DNA from: Campylobacter lari | GTDB taxonomy: Bacteria; Campylobacterota; Campylobacteria; Campylobacterales; Campylobacteraceae | Length of the DNA stretch: 64,000 bases | Assembly (NCBI RefSeq): GCF_900638335.1 | Contig: NZ_LR134508.1 | Span: 372,001 to 436,000 of the forward strand | Direction: 5' to 3' | In this document: piece after piece, positions 8,679 to 17,262 of the stretch | Layout: every line of letters starts with the position of its first letter | Position numbering within the stretch: the stretch's first letter is position 1 | Made by a program: the position numbers and the translations under genes | Notes under the pieces: generated by a model | Told to the model about the DNA's origin: nothing | Seen by the model: the letters and a program-made list of their open reading frames with translations, nothing else | Database searches by the model: none

Positions 8679-8696
8679 AAGCAAAAAAAGTTCCAA
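8679..8696 (-). promoter_or_regulatory. Sigma54 (RpoN) promoter before flgI
   Basis: Minus-strand TTGGAAC, a T-run, then TTGCTT gives the -24 GG and -12 GC dinucleotides with exactly ten bases between them (GG at 8694-8693, GC at 8682-8681). This is the sigma54 consensus used by Campylobacter rod, hook and ring genes. It sits between the rsmD stop and the flgI start. Confidence 0.75.
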
Positions 8697-8699
8697 AAT

Positions 8700-9356
8700 T
8701 TATATAAAGGAATAAAAACTTAGAGTGGTTGAGCCAAATTTTTTTTCTTTTGTTTTTTCATAATTTTGTATTTTAGTAGGAGTATTAAAAGTACTGTGAT
8801 GTTCTATAATGATGATTTTTACATTTGAATTTCGTATATTTTCTATCAATTTTAAAGTTTTTTCATAAATATCAAAAAAACCTTCTCTAATGTCAAAGGG
8901 TGGATCAAGATATAAAATAATATCTTCTTTGGAATTTTGAATGATTTGAGGTGTTTTTTTAAAAGTATCATCATTGAAGCAAATGGTATTTTGATCAATA
9001 CTAGATGTATTTTTTAAAGCAATTTCGTAAGCTTTTTTGTCTTTTTCTATGGCATAACTTTTTAAGCAACCATTACTTCTTGCTTCTAACGCCATTAGAG
9101 CACTTCCTCCAAAGGCTTCTATGAAAACCTTACCTTGCAAAGAAAAACGCAAAACATTAAAAACACAAGATTTTACTATACTTTTGGTGCTTCTTGTGGT
9201 ATCTAAACTAGGAAGTAAAATTTTTTTACCCTTATAGATTCCACTTTCTATGGCGGTGTAAATTTTTTGAGTTTGTTTTTTTGAGTTTGTTTTTTTATCT
9301 TCTTTGTAATTTTTTAAAAAATCTTTTACGCTTTGATATTCTTGTGTTTTATGCAT
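8700..9356 (-). CDS. rsmD: RsmD-type 16S rRNA (guanine-N2) methyltransferase
   Basis: A 218-residue SAM-dependent methyltransferase expected to modify G966 of 16S rRNA during 30S assembly. Visible motifs are the RsmD N-terminal block (SGIYKGKKILLPSLDTTRSTKSIVKSCVFNVL), the SAM-binding loop FIEAFGGSALMALEARSNG, a following acidic strand (SYAIEKDKKAYEIA) and the catalytic LYLDPPF. The N-terminal 30 residues are Lys-rich and probably extend toward RNA. It overlaps the upstream 131-residue gene by eight bases, and flgI follows after a 59-base gap containing a sigma54 promoter, so the housekeeping and flagellar parts may be transcribed separately. Confidence 0.88.
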   Translation of the reverse strand: MHKTQEYQSVKDFLKNYKEDKKTNSKKQTQKIYTAIESGIYKGKKILLPSLDTTRSTKSIVKSCVFNVLRFSLQGKVFIEAFGGSALMALEARSNGCLKSYAIEKDKKAYEIALKNTSSIDQNTICFNDDTFKKTPQIIQNSKEDIILYLDPPFDIREGFFDIYEKTLKLIENIRNSNVKIIIIEHHSTFNTPTKIQNYEKTKEKKFGSTTLSFYSFI

Positions 9357-9744
9357 TATTATTTTCTTCTTTGATGAGGTTTTTTAACTCTGTTTTGTAA
9401 AGATCAAATATCGCGTCGATTTTTTCATGACTTTCTTGACGCAATTGCTCTAAAATAGCTTCACATTTTTGATTCATAATTTTTTTCTCGCGCATAGCAA
9501 TCTTGTATGCAATGCTTTGTAAACTTGCATTAAAATCATTTAAAGCATTTAGCAACTCTTCTATGCTAAAAGGTTGGGTTAGGAAATTGGATTTTTTGTT
9601 GATGATAAATTGTGGTTTTTGTATGTTGATTTTTTCATCGCAGACTAAAAAATCACAATCTTTTTTTAATACCAAAAAATCCTTCAGAGCGATTTCTAAA
9701 GTTTTTTCTAAAATTAAATCTTTACATTCAAGAGCGATTTTCAT
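9349..9744 (-). CDS. Unknown 131-residue protein between HdrB-like and RsmD genes
   Basis: No recognised domain. The first 60 residues look like short alternating strands and helices (MKIALECKDLILEKTLEIALKDF ... CDFLVCDEK), faintly like a receiver fold without its aspartates. Residues 65-131 are a charged, probably coiled-coil helix (AYKIAMREKKIMNQKCEAILEQL). It overlaps the upstream gene by 17 bases and rsmD by eight, so it is firmly in the operon. It is conserved in position in related Campylobacter as far as I recall; no function can be assigned. Confidence 0.7.
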   Translation of the reverse strand: MKIALECKDLILEKTLEIALKDFLVLKKDCDFLVCDEKINIQKPQFIINKKSNFLTQPFSIEELLNALNDFNASLQSIAYKIAMREKKIMNQKCEAILEQLRQESHEKIDAIFDLYKTELKNLIKEENNNA

Positions 9745-10432
9745 TGATTAAACTCACCTTTAATTTGTGTTTTTTTAAAGTATATGGTACTATACCTAGG
9801 GCTAAATTTGCAAGCTCTGCAAAACTTAAAATATAAAAATCTTCAAAATTTCTATTTGAAGTTGCTTGTAATTCTTTATAGCATTTGTCAAACATATAAA
9901 AAGAATAAAAATCCTCAACTACTAAAAAATCACAACCACTATCATAAGCGTCTAGCATTATAACAGAGGCACTTTTGAAGGCTAATTGGGTGTTTAAATT
10001 TAAAAAACTATAACCACAGCTTTTGTATTTCCTTTCAAAATCTATAATATTTGCTTTAAGTATTTTAGCAAGCTCTAAAGAACAATTTGCATTAGAAAAT
10101 CCTTGATAAACACCTATATTAAATTGCTCAAAAAAATGTTTAATGTATTCTTGTTTAAGATGCTCTAAAAAAACTTCTGGAGCATATTGAATTTTCTCAA
10201 TTTTACTCATAATTTCATAAGAGCTGTATTCGCAAGCTAAGATATTATCTTCATTCATCATTCTTGAATATTCATCTAAGATATCTTTTGGATCATAATC
10301 AATAATAAAATAATTTTTACCCAAAGGTTTTTCACACAATGTGCTTTCAACACCGACTACGTCTAAAGCATTTTTGATAATATCAAAATAACAAAATAAG
10401 TCATTATTGCTATTAGTATAAATTTTATACAT
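9728..10432 (-). CDS. HdrB/CCG-domain-like protein lacking the cluster cysteines
   Basis: A 234-residue protein whose layout follows HdrB / SdhE-type subunits (CCG-domain proteins that bind a special iron-sulfur cluster). The region around residues 125-175 reads YKSCGYSF, then K-x-A-S-V-I-M-L-D-A-Y-D-S-G-C-D-F-L-V-V-E-D-F-Y-S-F with a C soon after. This matches the CCG box and the following 'K...A...GAD...CP.C' segment, but with SCG instead of CCG and without the C-P-x-C pair. Loss of ligands suggests the protein no longer holds the cluster. It follows an SdhB-like protein, also cysteine-poor, and overlaps the next gene. AAGGA precedes the ATG. The homology call is by eye. Confidence 0.6.
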   Translation of the reverse strand: MYKIYTNSNNDLFCYFDIIKNALDVVGVESTLCEKPLGKNYFIIDYDPKDILDEYSRMMNEDNILACEYSSYEIMSKIEKIQYAPEVFLEHLKQEYIKHFFEQFNIGVYQGFSNANCSLELAKILKANIIDFERKYKSCGYSFLNLNTQLAFKSASVIMLDAYDSGCDFLVVEDFYSFYMFDKCYKELQATSNRNFEDFYILSFAELANLALGIVPYTLKKHKLKVSLINENRS

Positions 10433-10441
10433 TTTAATTCC

Positions 10442-11080
10442 TTAAAAAATACTTCTTGCAAGGCCTGATTTTACAAGCATTACTTTTAATTCTTTAATAT
10501 AAGATTCATAATCAAGTTCATTTGATGAAATAAAATTTTTAAATTTGGTATGATAATAAATTCCTTTTTCTTCATCTGCGACTAATTTTAAAAATTGCGG
10601 TGCTTTTTCTGGATATTTAAGCAACATCTTATAAGCAAATATAAAAAAACTATCACCAAGATATTCAGGTAAAAATTCTCTAATTTCACTTGTATAATAT
10701 AAAAAGTCATATTGTTTATAAAGTTCTACATCGTGTATATCAATAAGTCCTTTAAAAAGTTCGAGTTTTTCTAAAAAATCACTTTTATCCATGATTAAAT
10801 CTTTGGTTGCTCTTTTGGTGTCAAGTGGCTCTATGATGAGTTCTTTTCCAAATTTTTCAATGATATTACTTAAATCTCTTCGTTGTCTAAGGGCGACTTG
10901 GTTGATTTTAATACAACTTTCCGGGTTTTCTTCAAAGTCAAAATATATATCATCTTTTTTCACTTGCACTAAAATATCATAAACACTTTTAAAATTTTTA
11001 CTATCATAAACATAAGGTTTATAATAAGCTAAATAATCACTATCTTTATCAAAACGAAAAATTCTTAAAGTTATTTGCAT
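10442..11080 (-). CDS. SdhB/FrdB-like protein without iron-sulfur ligands (DUF5644-type)
   Basis: A 212-residue protein that tracks succinate dehydrogenase / fumarate reductase iron-sulfur subunits along its length. ITLRIFRFDKDSDYLAYYKPYVYDSKN and SVYDILVQVKKDD match the ferredoxin-like start. ELIIEPLDTKRATKDLIMDKSDF matches the conserved 'I-x-P-L-x-x-x-x-x-x-K-D-L-V-V-D' after the 2Fe-2S site. EYLGDSFFIFAYKMLLKYPEK then aligns with the 'D-F-L-G-A-A-x-L-x-x-x-x-R-F-x-x-D-P-R' block. Nearly all cluster cysteines are gone; one remains in ENPESCIKIN. It is the first gene of the minus-strand operon (AAGGAT before the ATG). It probably acts as a structural or regulatory protein rather than an electron carrier; that is inference. 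Confidence 0.6.
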   Translation of the reverse strand: MQITLRIFRFDKDSDYLAYYKPYVYDSKNFKSVYDILVQVKKDDIYFDFEENPESCIKINQVALRQRRDLSNIIEKFGKELIIEPLDTKRATKDLIMDKSDFLEKLELFKGLIDIHDVELYKQYDFLYYTSEIREFLPEYLGDSFFIFAYKMLLKYPEKAPQFLKLVADEEKGIYYHTKFKNFISSNELDYESYIKELKVMLVKSGLARSIF

Positions 11081-11177
11081 ATCTTATCCTTGGTATTATT
11101 TTTCATTATATACATTTTAAACTTATAAAAATTTAATTATTATATAAAATTAAAAGCTTTTTGTATAAAATATTCAC

Positions 11178-11999
11178 ATGGATAAAGAAAAATTTATTAT
11201 CAATGCTTTTGCCAATCCTGTCAATGGAGATGATGGGGCAATCATCGATGGATATTGTTATTCTAAAGATTTATTTTGTGAAGATGTGCATTTTAAGCGA
11301 TCTTGGATGAGCTTAGAGCAAGTTGGAGCAAAGGCTATGCTTGTTAATATTTCTGATGCAATTGCTATGAATGCTACGCCAATATATGCTCTTTTAGGGC
11401 TTTCTTTACCAAAATGTTTAGAAATGAAACAAGTTAAAGCTTTGCAAAAAGGCTTGCTAGATAGCGCAAAAGAATTTGGAGTGCAAATTATAGGCGGAGA
11501 TACTATAGCGGATAATAAAATCAATATTAGTATAACTATTATTTCTAAAGTAAATAAAAGAGCCGTTTTTAGAAAAGGTTTGAAAAAAGGAGATTTATTT
11601 GCTTTTAGTGGGAAATTAGGTGAGAGTTTAAAGGGTTTAAATATTTTATTTCGCGGTGGAAAATTACATTCTAAACATCGTTTTATAAAACCTAGTTTAA
11701 GACAAAATTTTTTTTACGATATAGCAAAAAAAGTTAGAGTAAGTATGGATATTTCAGATGGTTTAAATAAAGACTTATCAAGAGTGTTGTTTCAAAACCA
11801 ACTTAGTATAAAATTCCTTAAAAAATTAGATAAATTTAGCTTAAATAGTGCAGAAGAATATGAAATTTTATTTGCTTTTGATAAAAAACATAAAGCATTT
11901 ATACAAAATATGGCAAAAAAACATAGAATTAAACTAAATATTTTTGCAAAAACAACAACGGGAAGGTATAAATTTTATGGAAGAGAACATCATTTTTAA
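11178..11999 (+). CDS. thiL: ThiL, thiamine-monophosphate kinase
   Basis: A 273-residue member of the PurM-like ATPase fold that phosphorylates thiamine monophosphate to thiamine diphosphate. Visible motifs are NGDDGAII (the G-D-D-A metal-binding turn), [34 protein letters not shown] (Asp-rich substrate loop) and the C-terminal [17 protein letters not shown]. It is shorter than the roughly 325-residue E. coli enzyme, as in other Campylobacter. The ATG at 11178 has an AT-rich leader with TATAAA-like boxes just upstream. It overlaps the truD start by 23 bases and is divergent from the SdhB-like operon. Confidence 0.88.
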   Translation: MDKEKFIINAFANPVNGDDGAIIDGYCYSKDLFCEDVHFKRSWMSLEQVGAKAMLVNISDAIAMNATPIYALLGLSLPKCLEMKQVKALQKGLLDSAKEFGVQIIGGDTIADNKINISITIISKVNKRAVFRKGLKKGDLFAFSGKLGESLKGLNILFRGGKLHSKHRFIKPSLRQNFFYDIAKKVRVSMDISDGLNKDLSRVLFQNQLSIKFLKKLDKFSLNSAEEYEILFAFDKKHKAFIQNMAKKHRIKLNIFAKTTTGRYKFYGREHHF

Positions 12000-13101
12000 A
12001 CCCTTATACACTTTAAAGCACAGCCCAATAAATGTGTATTTTTCAAAAAATAGTAATGATTTTGTAGTAAGGGAAAAGCCTTTGTATGAATTTAGTGGCA
12101 AAGGTGAACATTTAATTTTACATATACAAAAAAAAGATCTTAGTACAAGTGAAGCTTTGAAAATTTTAAGTGAGCAAAGTGGTGTTAAAATGAAAGATTT
12201 TGGCTATAGTGGTTTAAAAGATAAACAAGGTTTAACTTTTCAATATATTTCTATGCCTAAAAAATTTGAAGAGAGCTTAAGAAATTTTAAACATGATAAG
12301 ATGAAAATTTTAGATAGCTTTTATCATGATAATAAACTTAGAATAGGACATTTAAAAGGAAATTCATTTTTTATAAGATTAAAAAAAGTTTCAAAAGTAG
12401 ATGCTTTAAAAATAGAACAAGCTTTTAAAAATATCCAAGAACAAGGTTTTGCTAATTATTTTGGATATCAGCGTTTTGGCAAATTTCAAGATAATTTTTC
12501 ACAAGGACTAGAAATTTTAAAAGGCAAAAAAATCAAAAATAAAAAAATGCAAGAATTTTTAATTTCTGCTTTTCAAAGCGAGCTTTTTAATAGATATTTG
12601 AGCAAAAGGGTAGAATTATCACATTTTATTAATGATTTTAGTGAAAAAGAAATAAAGCAAATTTATGGTTTAGAAAAAGAAGAAATCAAAAGTTTAAAAA
12701 ACCAAAACCAATTTTTTAAAATTTTAATGGGCGAGGTTTTAGGACATTATCCTTTTGGAAAATGCTTTATATGCGAAGATTTATCAAGTGAAGTAGAAAG
12801 ATTTAATCAAAAAGATATTAGCGCAATGGGTCTTTTAATAGGCTCTAAAGCTTATGAAGCAAATGAAGGTCTAGCTAAAAAATTAGAAGATGAAGTTTTT
12901 TCTTTTGCATATGAGTTTAAAGATAAGATGCAAGGTTCAAGACGCTTTATGTGGTCTTATTTGCAAGATTGTAAATGTCATTATGATGAAGAAAAAGCTC
13001 ATTTTACTTTGGAGTTTTTCTTGCAAAAAGGCTCGTATGCCACGGTGGTTTTAGAAGAAATTTTACATACAGATATCTTTGAGCAAACCCATAATATATA
13101 A
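11977..13101 (+). CDS. truD: TruD, tRNA pseudouridine(13) synthase
   Basis: A 374-residue pseudouridine synthase acting on U13 of tRNAGlu. Landmarks are [27 protein letters not shown] at the start, the catalytic loop [16 protein letters not shown] near residue 75, [11 protein letters not shown], the family signature [15 protein letters not shown], and the C-terminal [16 protein letters not shown] 11977 is chosen because GGAAGG lies about ten bases upstream; an in-frame TTG 33 bases earlier lacks such a site. It overlaps the thiL end, so the two are co-translated. Confidence 0.92.
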   Translation: MEENIIFKPLYTLKHSPINVYFSKNSNDFVVREKPLYEFSGKGEHLILHIQKKDLSTSEALKILSEQSGVKMKDFGYSGLKDKQGLTFQYISMPKKFEESLRNFKHDKMKILDSFYHDNKLRIGHLKGNSFFIRLKKVSKVDALKIEQAFKNIQEQGFANYFGYQRFGKFQDNFSQGLEILKGKKIKNKKMQEFLISAFQSELFNRYLSKRVELSHFINDFSEKEIKQIYGLEKEEIKSLKNQNQFFKILMGEVLGHYPFGKCFICEDLSSEVERFNQKDISAMGLLIGSKAYEANEGLAKKLEDEVFSFAYEFKDKMQGSRRFMWSYLQDCKCHYDEEKAHFTLEFFLQKGSYATVVLEEILHTDIFEQTHNI

Positions 13102-13112
13102 TTTAAAAAATT

Positions 13113-13131
13113 GATATTGAGTATCAGTAAA
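13113..13131 (+). promoter_or_regulatory. Fur-box-like site 1
   Basis: The 19 bases starting GATATTGAG match about 13 of 19 positions of the Fur consensus and contain the near palindrome TGATATTGAGTATCA. It lies 60-75 bases before the DUF2325 gene. In C. jejuni the matching flavodoxin gene cluster is reported as iron- and Fur-responsive; that is recalled knowledge, not shown here. Confidence 0.45.
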
Positions 13132-13149
13132 AATTTATCTTTTATAAAT

Positions 13150-13168
13150 TATAATAACAATTATCATT
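13150..13168 (+). promoter_or_regulatory. Fur-box-like site 2
   Basis: TATAATAACAATTATCATT matches about 13 of 19 positions of the Fur consensus as overlapping NATWAT hexamers. It ends 20 bases before the DUF2325 start codon and would block initiation there when occupied. It is the second such site in 60 bases. Confidence 0.5.
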
Positions 13169-13188
13169 TTTATAAAAAGGAAAGCTCA

Positions 13189-13506
13189 ATGTCAGTTTTG
13201 GTTATCGGAGCAGATGAAATAACTCCAATAAAAGCAGTTTTAACAAACCTAGGTGCGAAAAACATAGAGCATTGGGATGCTAGAAATGAAAATAGGGTAA
13301 ATAGAAAACCCATTCCACAAAATACTGAATGCATAGTTATGCTGACTAGTTTTTTAAATCATAATACTATGAAAAAAATTAAAACAGAGGCAAAAAAACG
13401 CAATATACCTTTGGTTTGTGCTAAACGCAGTGTAAGTTGTGTTTATTGTGAGTACTGTAAAGTTTTTGGACTTGATCAAGCTTATGAGTGTGCAAAGAAG
13501 GCTTAG
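13189..13506 (+). CDS. DUF2325 small protein with CxYCxYC motif, start of flavodoxin operon
   Basis: A 105-residue protein of the DUF2325 family. The start (MSVLVIGADEI) is a Rossmann-like strand and turn, followed by GAKNIEHWDARNENRVNRKPIPQNTECIVMLTSFLNHNTM and AKKRNIPLVCAKRSVSCVYCEYCKVFG. The closely spaced cysteines (C-V-Y-C-E-Y-C) suggest metal or redox chemistry; the family is uncharacterised. ATG 13189 has AAAGGAAAG upstream and is preferred to a longer in-frame TTG start at 13111, which would place both Fur-like sites inside the gene. The next gene starts three bases after the stop. Confidence 0.82.
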   Translation: MSVLVIGADEITPIKAVLTNLGAKNIEHWDARNENRVNRKPIPQNTECIVMLTSFLNHNTMKKIKTEAKKRNIPLVCAKRSVSCVYCEYCKVFGLDQAYECAKKA

Positions 13507-13509
13507 TGC

Positions 13510-14202
13510 ATGTTTGGGTTTAATGAAAAAGAGGATTTTATACCTAAAGTATTTAGAGATTTAGAGCAAAAAAGTATTAATTATATTTTTTTAAATTTAT
13601 ATAATTCCTTGGTTGAAGATGATCTAAAAATACCTTATGTCTATGCAAAACAAGCTGGCTGTTTAAGAAATATTTTTGAGTTAAAAATTCAAAATATGAG
13701 TGCAGAAAGAACTTTGAGATTTAGTAAAATAAAGCAATTTTGTCCATATTCTCATAAAATTATCAAAGCATACAAAGAAGGAAATTTAAATAAATTAGAG
13801 CTTGAAGCGAAGAAACCAAAATATGCTTTAGCTAAATTAATACAAAATGTGTTTTTATCATCTATTTTTACTTTACCTTTGCAAGTTGCTTTTGAGGCTT
13901 TTGTGTATGATAAAATTTGCAAAAGCAATACAAAATCTAAGATAGAGCTTGATAAAAACATTATTATCATCAATGAAAAAATGGCGGTTATGCCTTTATT
14001 TTATAAAGATAGTGATAAAGATGTAGAGCTTGCTTTGCAATTTATAAAAGATAATTCTTTTGAAAGATTTTATATTGTGTATCCAAGAAATAAAAATTTC
14101 ACTCAACATAAAGAAATAAGACATAATTTATGTGAAAATAACAAAACTTTGCTAAAATTAGTTCCCTATACTATTAATAATCAAATTTTAAGGAGATGTT
14201 AA
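13510..14202 (+). CDS. Unknown 230-residue protein upstream of flavodoxin
   Basis: No recognised domain. The protein is soluble and mixed alpha/beta; the middle has a helical Lys-rich stretch (about 75-115), and the C-terminal third (KDVELALQFIKDNSFERFYIVYPRNKNF) looks like an alternating strand-helix unit. Its stop TAA abuts the fldA ATG directly, and the flavodoxin ribosome-binding site AAGGAG lies inside its last codons, so expression of the two is coupled. It corresponds in position to the unknown gene between the DUF2325 gene and fldA in C. jejuni. A role in iron-limited flavodoxin metabolism is only a guess from context. Confidence 0.75.
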   Translation: MFGFNEKEDFIPKVFRDLEQKSINYIFLNLYNSLVEDDLKIPYVYAKQAGCLRNIFELKIQNMSAERTLRFSKIKQFCPYSHKIIKAYKEGNLNKLELEAKKPKYALAKLIQNVFLSSIFTLPLQVAFEAFVYDKICKSNTKSKIELDKNIIIINEKMAVMPLFYKDSDKDVELALQFIKDNSFERFYIVYPRNKNFTQHKEIRHNLCENNKTLLKLVPYTINNQILRRC

Positions 14203-14694
14203 ATGTCAATAGCAGTAATTTATGGTAGCTCTATGGGTAATACTGAAAGTGCAGCAAATATGATCGCTCAAAAATTAGGAATTTCTGATGTGTTAAATAT
14301 TGCAGATATTAATGCAGAAAAAATTAATTCTTATGATAAATTAATTTGTGGTACTTCTACTTGGGGAAGTGGAGATTTTCAAGATGATTGGGATGGTTTT
14401 GATTTTTCTGCTTTAAATCTTAGTGGTAAAACTGTTGCTGTTTTTGGTATGGGAGATAGTGAAAGCTATTCAGATACTTATTGTAGTGCTATGGGTAAAC
14501 TTGCTCAAGCTTTAAAAACAGCAGGTGCAAATTTGGTAGGTGCTGTTTCTACAGGTGGTTATACTTTTGAATCAAGTGAAGCCGTAGAAGGCGATAAGTT
14601 TGTAGGACTTGCATTAGATAATGACAATCATGAGGATTTAACTGAAAGTAGAATTGATGCTTGGTTAGAGCAAATCAAACCTTCTTTTTCTTAA
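14203..14694 (+). CDS. fldA: FldA, long-chain flavodoxin
   Basis: A 163-residue flavodoxin that carries one electron at low potential, in Campylobacter chiefly from pyruvate and 2-oxoglutarate oxidoreductases. The FMN phosphate loop is IYGSSMGNTE at the start. The isoalloxazine-contacting loops are CGTSTWGSGDFQDDW and FGMGDSESYSDTYCSAMG. The 20-residue insertion of long-chain flavodoxins is present. It is the third gene after two Fur-like sites, fitting replacement of ferredoxin when iron is scarce. A 12-bp hairpin follows directly. Confidence 0.95.
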   Translation: MSIAVIYGSSMGNTESAANMIAQKLGISDVLNIADINAEKINSYDKLICGTSTWGSGDFQDDWDGFDFSALNLSGKTVAVFGMGDSESYSDTYCSAMGKLAQALKTAGANLVGAVSTGGYTFESSEAVEGDKFVGLALDNDNHEDLTESRIDAWLEQIKPSFS

Positions 14695-14723
14695 ATATTA
14701 GATGCCTAAAAGGCATCTAATAT
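14695..14723. terminator. Hairpin between convergent fldA and chemoreceptor genes
   Basis: ATATTAGATGCC (14695-14706) and GGCATCTAATAT (14712-14723) are perfect complements around a five-base loop. The hairpin fills the 32-base gap between the two stop codons and probably ends transcription from both sides. A T-rich stretch follows 15 bases later on the plus strand. Confidence 0.65.
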
Positions 14724-14726
14724 AAC

Positions 14727-16724
14727 TTAGAATTTTCTTTTTTTAGTTTCACTTAATATATCTTGTGCTAAAGAATCTACTTCATTGGCAATAGCATTAG
14801 TTCTTATAGCTGTTTGGGAGTTTTGTTGTGTGAGTTTTTCTATAGTAGCAACTGACTCATTGATTTGACTAATGTCATTTGCTTCTTCTTTGATAGAATC
14901 TCCCATATCACTTATAGATTGAGCTAAGATATTGGTATTGGCTTCTATTTCACCTAAAGACTTTTGAGTTCTTTCTGCTAGATTTCTAACTTCTTCGGCA
15001 ACAACAGCAAAGCCACGTCCATGTTCACCCGCACGGGCAGCCTCAATAGCAGCATTTAATGCAAGAAGATTAATTTGTTCGGCTATATCTGAAATTACTG
15101 TAGTAACGCTTTTGATATCATTACTTTGTTTTACTACATCTTGTGCTTTAATAGAAATTTCACTCATAGCTGAGTTCATTTGTTCTAAAGCTCTTGCGCT
15201 TTCTTGTAGTGATGAGGTTTGATGTGTGGCATCATTGGTAAGTTCTTGCATGCTTTGCTTGAGTGCTTCAGCTTTTTGGTTTAACAATTCACCTTGATTA
15301 AGTGATTGGGAGAGCATATTTTTAATTTCATTTCCTAGCGCATTGATTGCTTTTTCTACATCGCCTTTTGGTGTGTTGATAGCTGCTGTAAAATCTAAAT
15401 GTTTGTAGCTATTAAATACAGCTTGAATTTCATTTAAATCACGACCTATTTTTGCTTGTAAGGTAGTAAGCATTTTGTTTAAAACTTCTATGAGTTCTTG
15501 AATTTGTGGATTATTAGCATGAGAGCTAATGTGTAAATCAAGCTCACCTGTTTCTATTTTTCTAGCAACATTTACAGATTCTTCAATAGCTTTTGCATCT
15601 TTACTTAGAGCTTCTTTGATAATATTGATATTTTCATTGATTTCATCAGCCATTTTTCCAAATTCATCCTGAGTTTTAAGTTTAATAGGATGAGAGTGTG
15701 CGTCTTTATGATTTAGATAGTTAAAGAAATTATGTAATCCCGAAGAAATAATTGCAATAGGTTTAAGATTATATGAAATAATCATTCTAATAAATATCAA
15801 GGTTATAAAAATAGCAATTAGTGAGATAATAATTTGCTCCATTAATGTTTGTTTGGCTGCATCGCTATAAAAATCATAATCAGCTATAGAACAAATAGTG
15901 TATTTTGGATTAATACTGCCATTACAAATTAAAGCCTTGGTTCCTTCTTCCTTGGTTTGAACTTTAAAAATATCTTTAGAAAGAGTCTTGTTTGCACCTT
16001 CAGGTGTTTTAAAGTAGCTTGAGATAATATCTTTACTAACCTCTGTTGAAGTTAAAATTCTAGATGAATCAGTGTGAAAAAGATAAGTTCCATCATGAGC
16101 TAAAACTGCCGCATGTGAATAAGGTGTTTTACCTATAGCTAAAACTTCCTCTGAGAATTTTTTTAAATCATAATCAGCTGCAACTACACCTATAACTTTG
16201 TCATTTTCCATAATAGGGCTAGCATAAGAAATAGTAGGTTTTTTCATGCTAGATGATATGTAAGGTTCTGTAACAACTAGCTCTTTTTTTTCTTTGGCTT
16301 CTTTGTACCACCCTCTAGTCCTAGGATCATATCCACTTTCTGGAGTTTGATTGTTACCATTGGATCTAAATATTTTACCATCTTCAAAACCTACATAGGT
16401 TAAATCAAAACCCAAAGAATCTCCTATGGATTTTAGTAAACTAGTGTATTGTTCTGGAGTTAGATTATTTTTGTTTTCTTTAATGTATTTTGTTAAAGAA
16501 TTGATTACATTACGTCTATCACTCGCATATAAATCAAATCTTTTACTAACATCAAAAGCAACTTTTTGTTGAAACTGAACTAGTAAGGTATGGCTGTTGG
16601 ATTTAGATTTAACATAGTTAAAAAAACCTAAAACACACAGCAATACCACCACAAAAATACAGACCAAAAAGGCTATCTTATTGGAAAAATTTCCCAATAG
16701 GTACTTCTTTAGCGATGAGAGCAT
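14727..16724 (-). CDS. Methyl-accepting chemotaxis protein with periplasmic Cache sensor
   Basis: A 665-residue transmembrane chemoreceptor. TM1 is near residues 16-37 ([19 protein letters not shown]). The periplasmic dCache-type domain spans about 40-290 and contains the ligand-pocket segment [12 protein letters not shown] and the Tyr/Asp-rich VVAADYDL, as in amino-acid-binding Cache receptors. TM2 is near 295-315 ([18 protein letters not shown]), followed by HAMP. The signalling tip [38 protein letters not shown] is near residue 560. Its ligand is unknown. A TATAAT lies 37 bases upstream of ATG, and TAAGGAG precedes the start, so it is probably monocistronic. Confidence 0.93.
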   Translation of the reverse strand: MLSSLKKYLLGNFSNKIAFLVCIFVVVLLCVLGFFNYVKSKSNSHTLLVQFQQKVAFDVSKRFDLYASDRRNVINSLTKYIKENKNNLTPEQYTSLLKSIGDSLGFDLTYVGFEDGKIFRSNGNNQTPESGYDPRTRGWYKEAKEKKELVVTEPYISSSMKKPTISYASPIMENDKVIGVVAADYDLKKFSEEVLAIGKTPYSHAAVLAHDGTYLFHTDSSRILTSTEVSKDIISSYFKTPEGANKTLSKDIFKVQTKEEGTKALICNGSINPKYTICSIADYDFYSDAAKQTLMEQIIISLIAIFITLIFIRMIISYNLKPIAIISSGLHNFFNYLNHKDAHSHPIKLKTQDEFGKMADEINENINIIKEALSKDAKAIEESVNVARKIETGELDLHISSHANNPQIQELIEVLNKMLTTLQAKIGRDLNEIQAVFNSYKHLDFTAAINTPKGDVEKAINALGNEIKNMLSQSLNQGELLNQKAEALKQSMQELTNDATHQTSSLQESARALEQMNSAMSEISIKAQDVVKQSNDIKSVTTVISDIAEQINLLALNAAIEAARAGEHGRGFAVVAEEVRNLAERTQKSLGEIEANTNILAQSISDMGDSIKEEANDISQINESVATIEKLTQQNSQTAIRTNAIANEVDSLAQDILSETKKRKF

Positions 16725-16760
16725 TTTTTCTCCTTAAAAAAGTCAATATTTGACCCTATG

Positions 16761-16766
16761 ATTATA
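16761..16766 (-). promoter_or_regulatory. -10 box for the chemoreceptor gene
   Basis: Minus-strand TATAAT lies 37 bases before the ATG, with an AT-rich stretch upstream in the sigma70 style of Campylobacter. The only good match in the 130-base gap. Confidence 0.45.
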
Positions 16767-16825
16767 ATAGTTTATAAGATTTTATTGAAAAAATATTTAA
16801 AATTCTATAAAAAATATTTATTTTT

Positions 16826-16860
16826 ATTTAAAAATATTATCTTGTGAAATATTTTTAAAT
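16826..16860. repeat. AT-only 13-bp inverted repeat at the end of the split-barrel gene
   Basis: ATTTAAAAATATT (16826-16838) and AATATTTTTAAAT (16848-16860) are perfect complements around nine bases. It overlaps the stop codon of the flavin-binding gene. Downstream on the minus strand is an A-run, not a T-run, so terminator function is doubtful. Confidence 0.4.
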
Positions 16861-17262
16861 AAAAAATTCTAATTTTTTGGAGAGTAAAATTTTATTGTCA
16901 GTGTATTTTGCCCATTGTATATTTAAAGCAAAAATATAAGCATTAGCAAATTTTGCAAAAGGAAATCTCTCATAATATATTTTTTCTTGTTCTATGGTAG
17001 CTTTTTGAAAAAGAGCTTTGATTTGCACTCCTTTAATGAGATTAACAATGTCTGTATCTAATGCTATACTAACTGCCACTTTAGAGGCTTTATAAGCAAG
17101 TTGAATATGTTTGGTGTGCTCTTCACTGGCAAAAATTAAAGCTAAATTTTTATCATCAAAAGCATAATAACAGCTTGCGCAATATACTCCACCATCCTCA
17201 TCAAGCATACTTAAATTTAAAAGCTTTTGTGAATGGATGAAATTTTTAATTCTTTCATCCAT
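16855..17262 (-). CDS. Pyridoxamine-phosphate-oxidase-like FMN split-barrel protein (YhbP type)
   Basis: A 135-residue protein of the flavin-binding split-barrel fold. Typical elements are the opening helix and strand (IHSQKLLNLSMLDEDGGVYCASCYYAFDDKNLALIFASEE), then THKIQ-like HTKHIQLAYKASKVAVSIALDT and LIKGVQIKALFQKA. Small members bind FMN, F420 or haem; the cofactor here is not determined. Two close cysteines (YCASCYY) lie in the second strand. The start overlaps the EI24 gene end by eight bases, so it is co-translated with it. Confidence 0.75.
   Translation of the reverse strand: MDERIKNFIHSQKLLNLSMLDEDGGVYCASCYYAFDDKNLALIFASEEHTKHIQLAYKASKVAVSIALDTDIVNLIKGVQIKALFQKATIEQEKIYYERFPFAKFANAYIFALNIQWAKYTDNKILLSKKLEFFI

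Noticed and set aside
16826-16860. AT-rich inverted repeat as a terminator
   Set aside because: An A-run rather than a T-run follows on the minus strand, and the stem has no G-C pair, so it would be weak.
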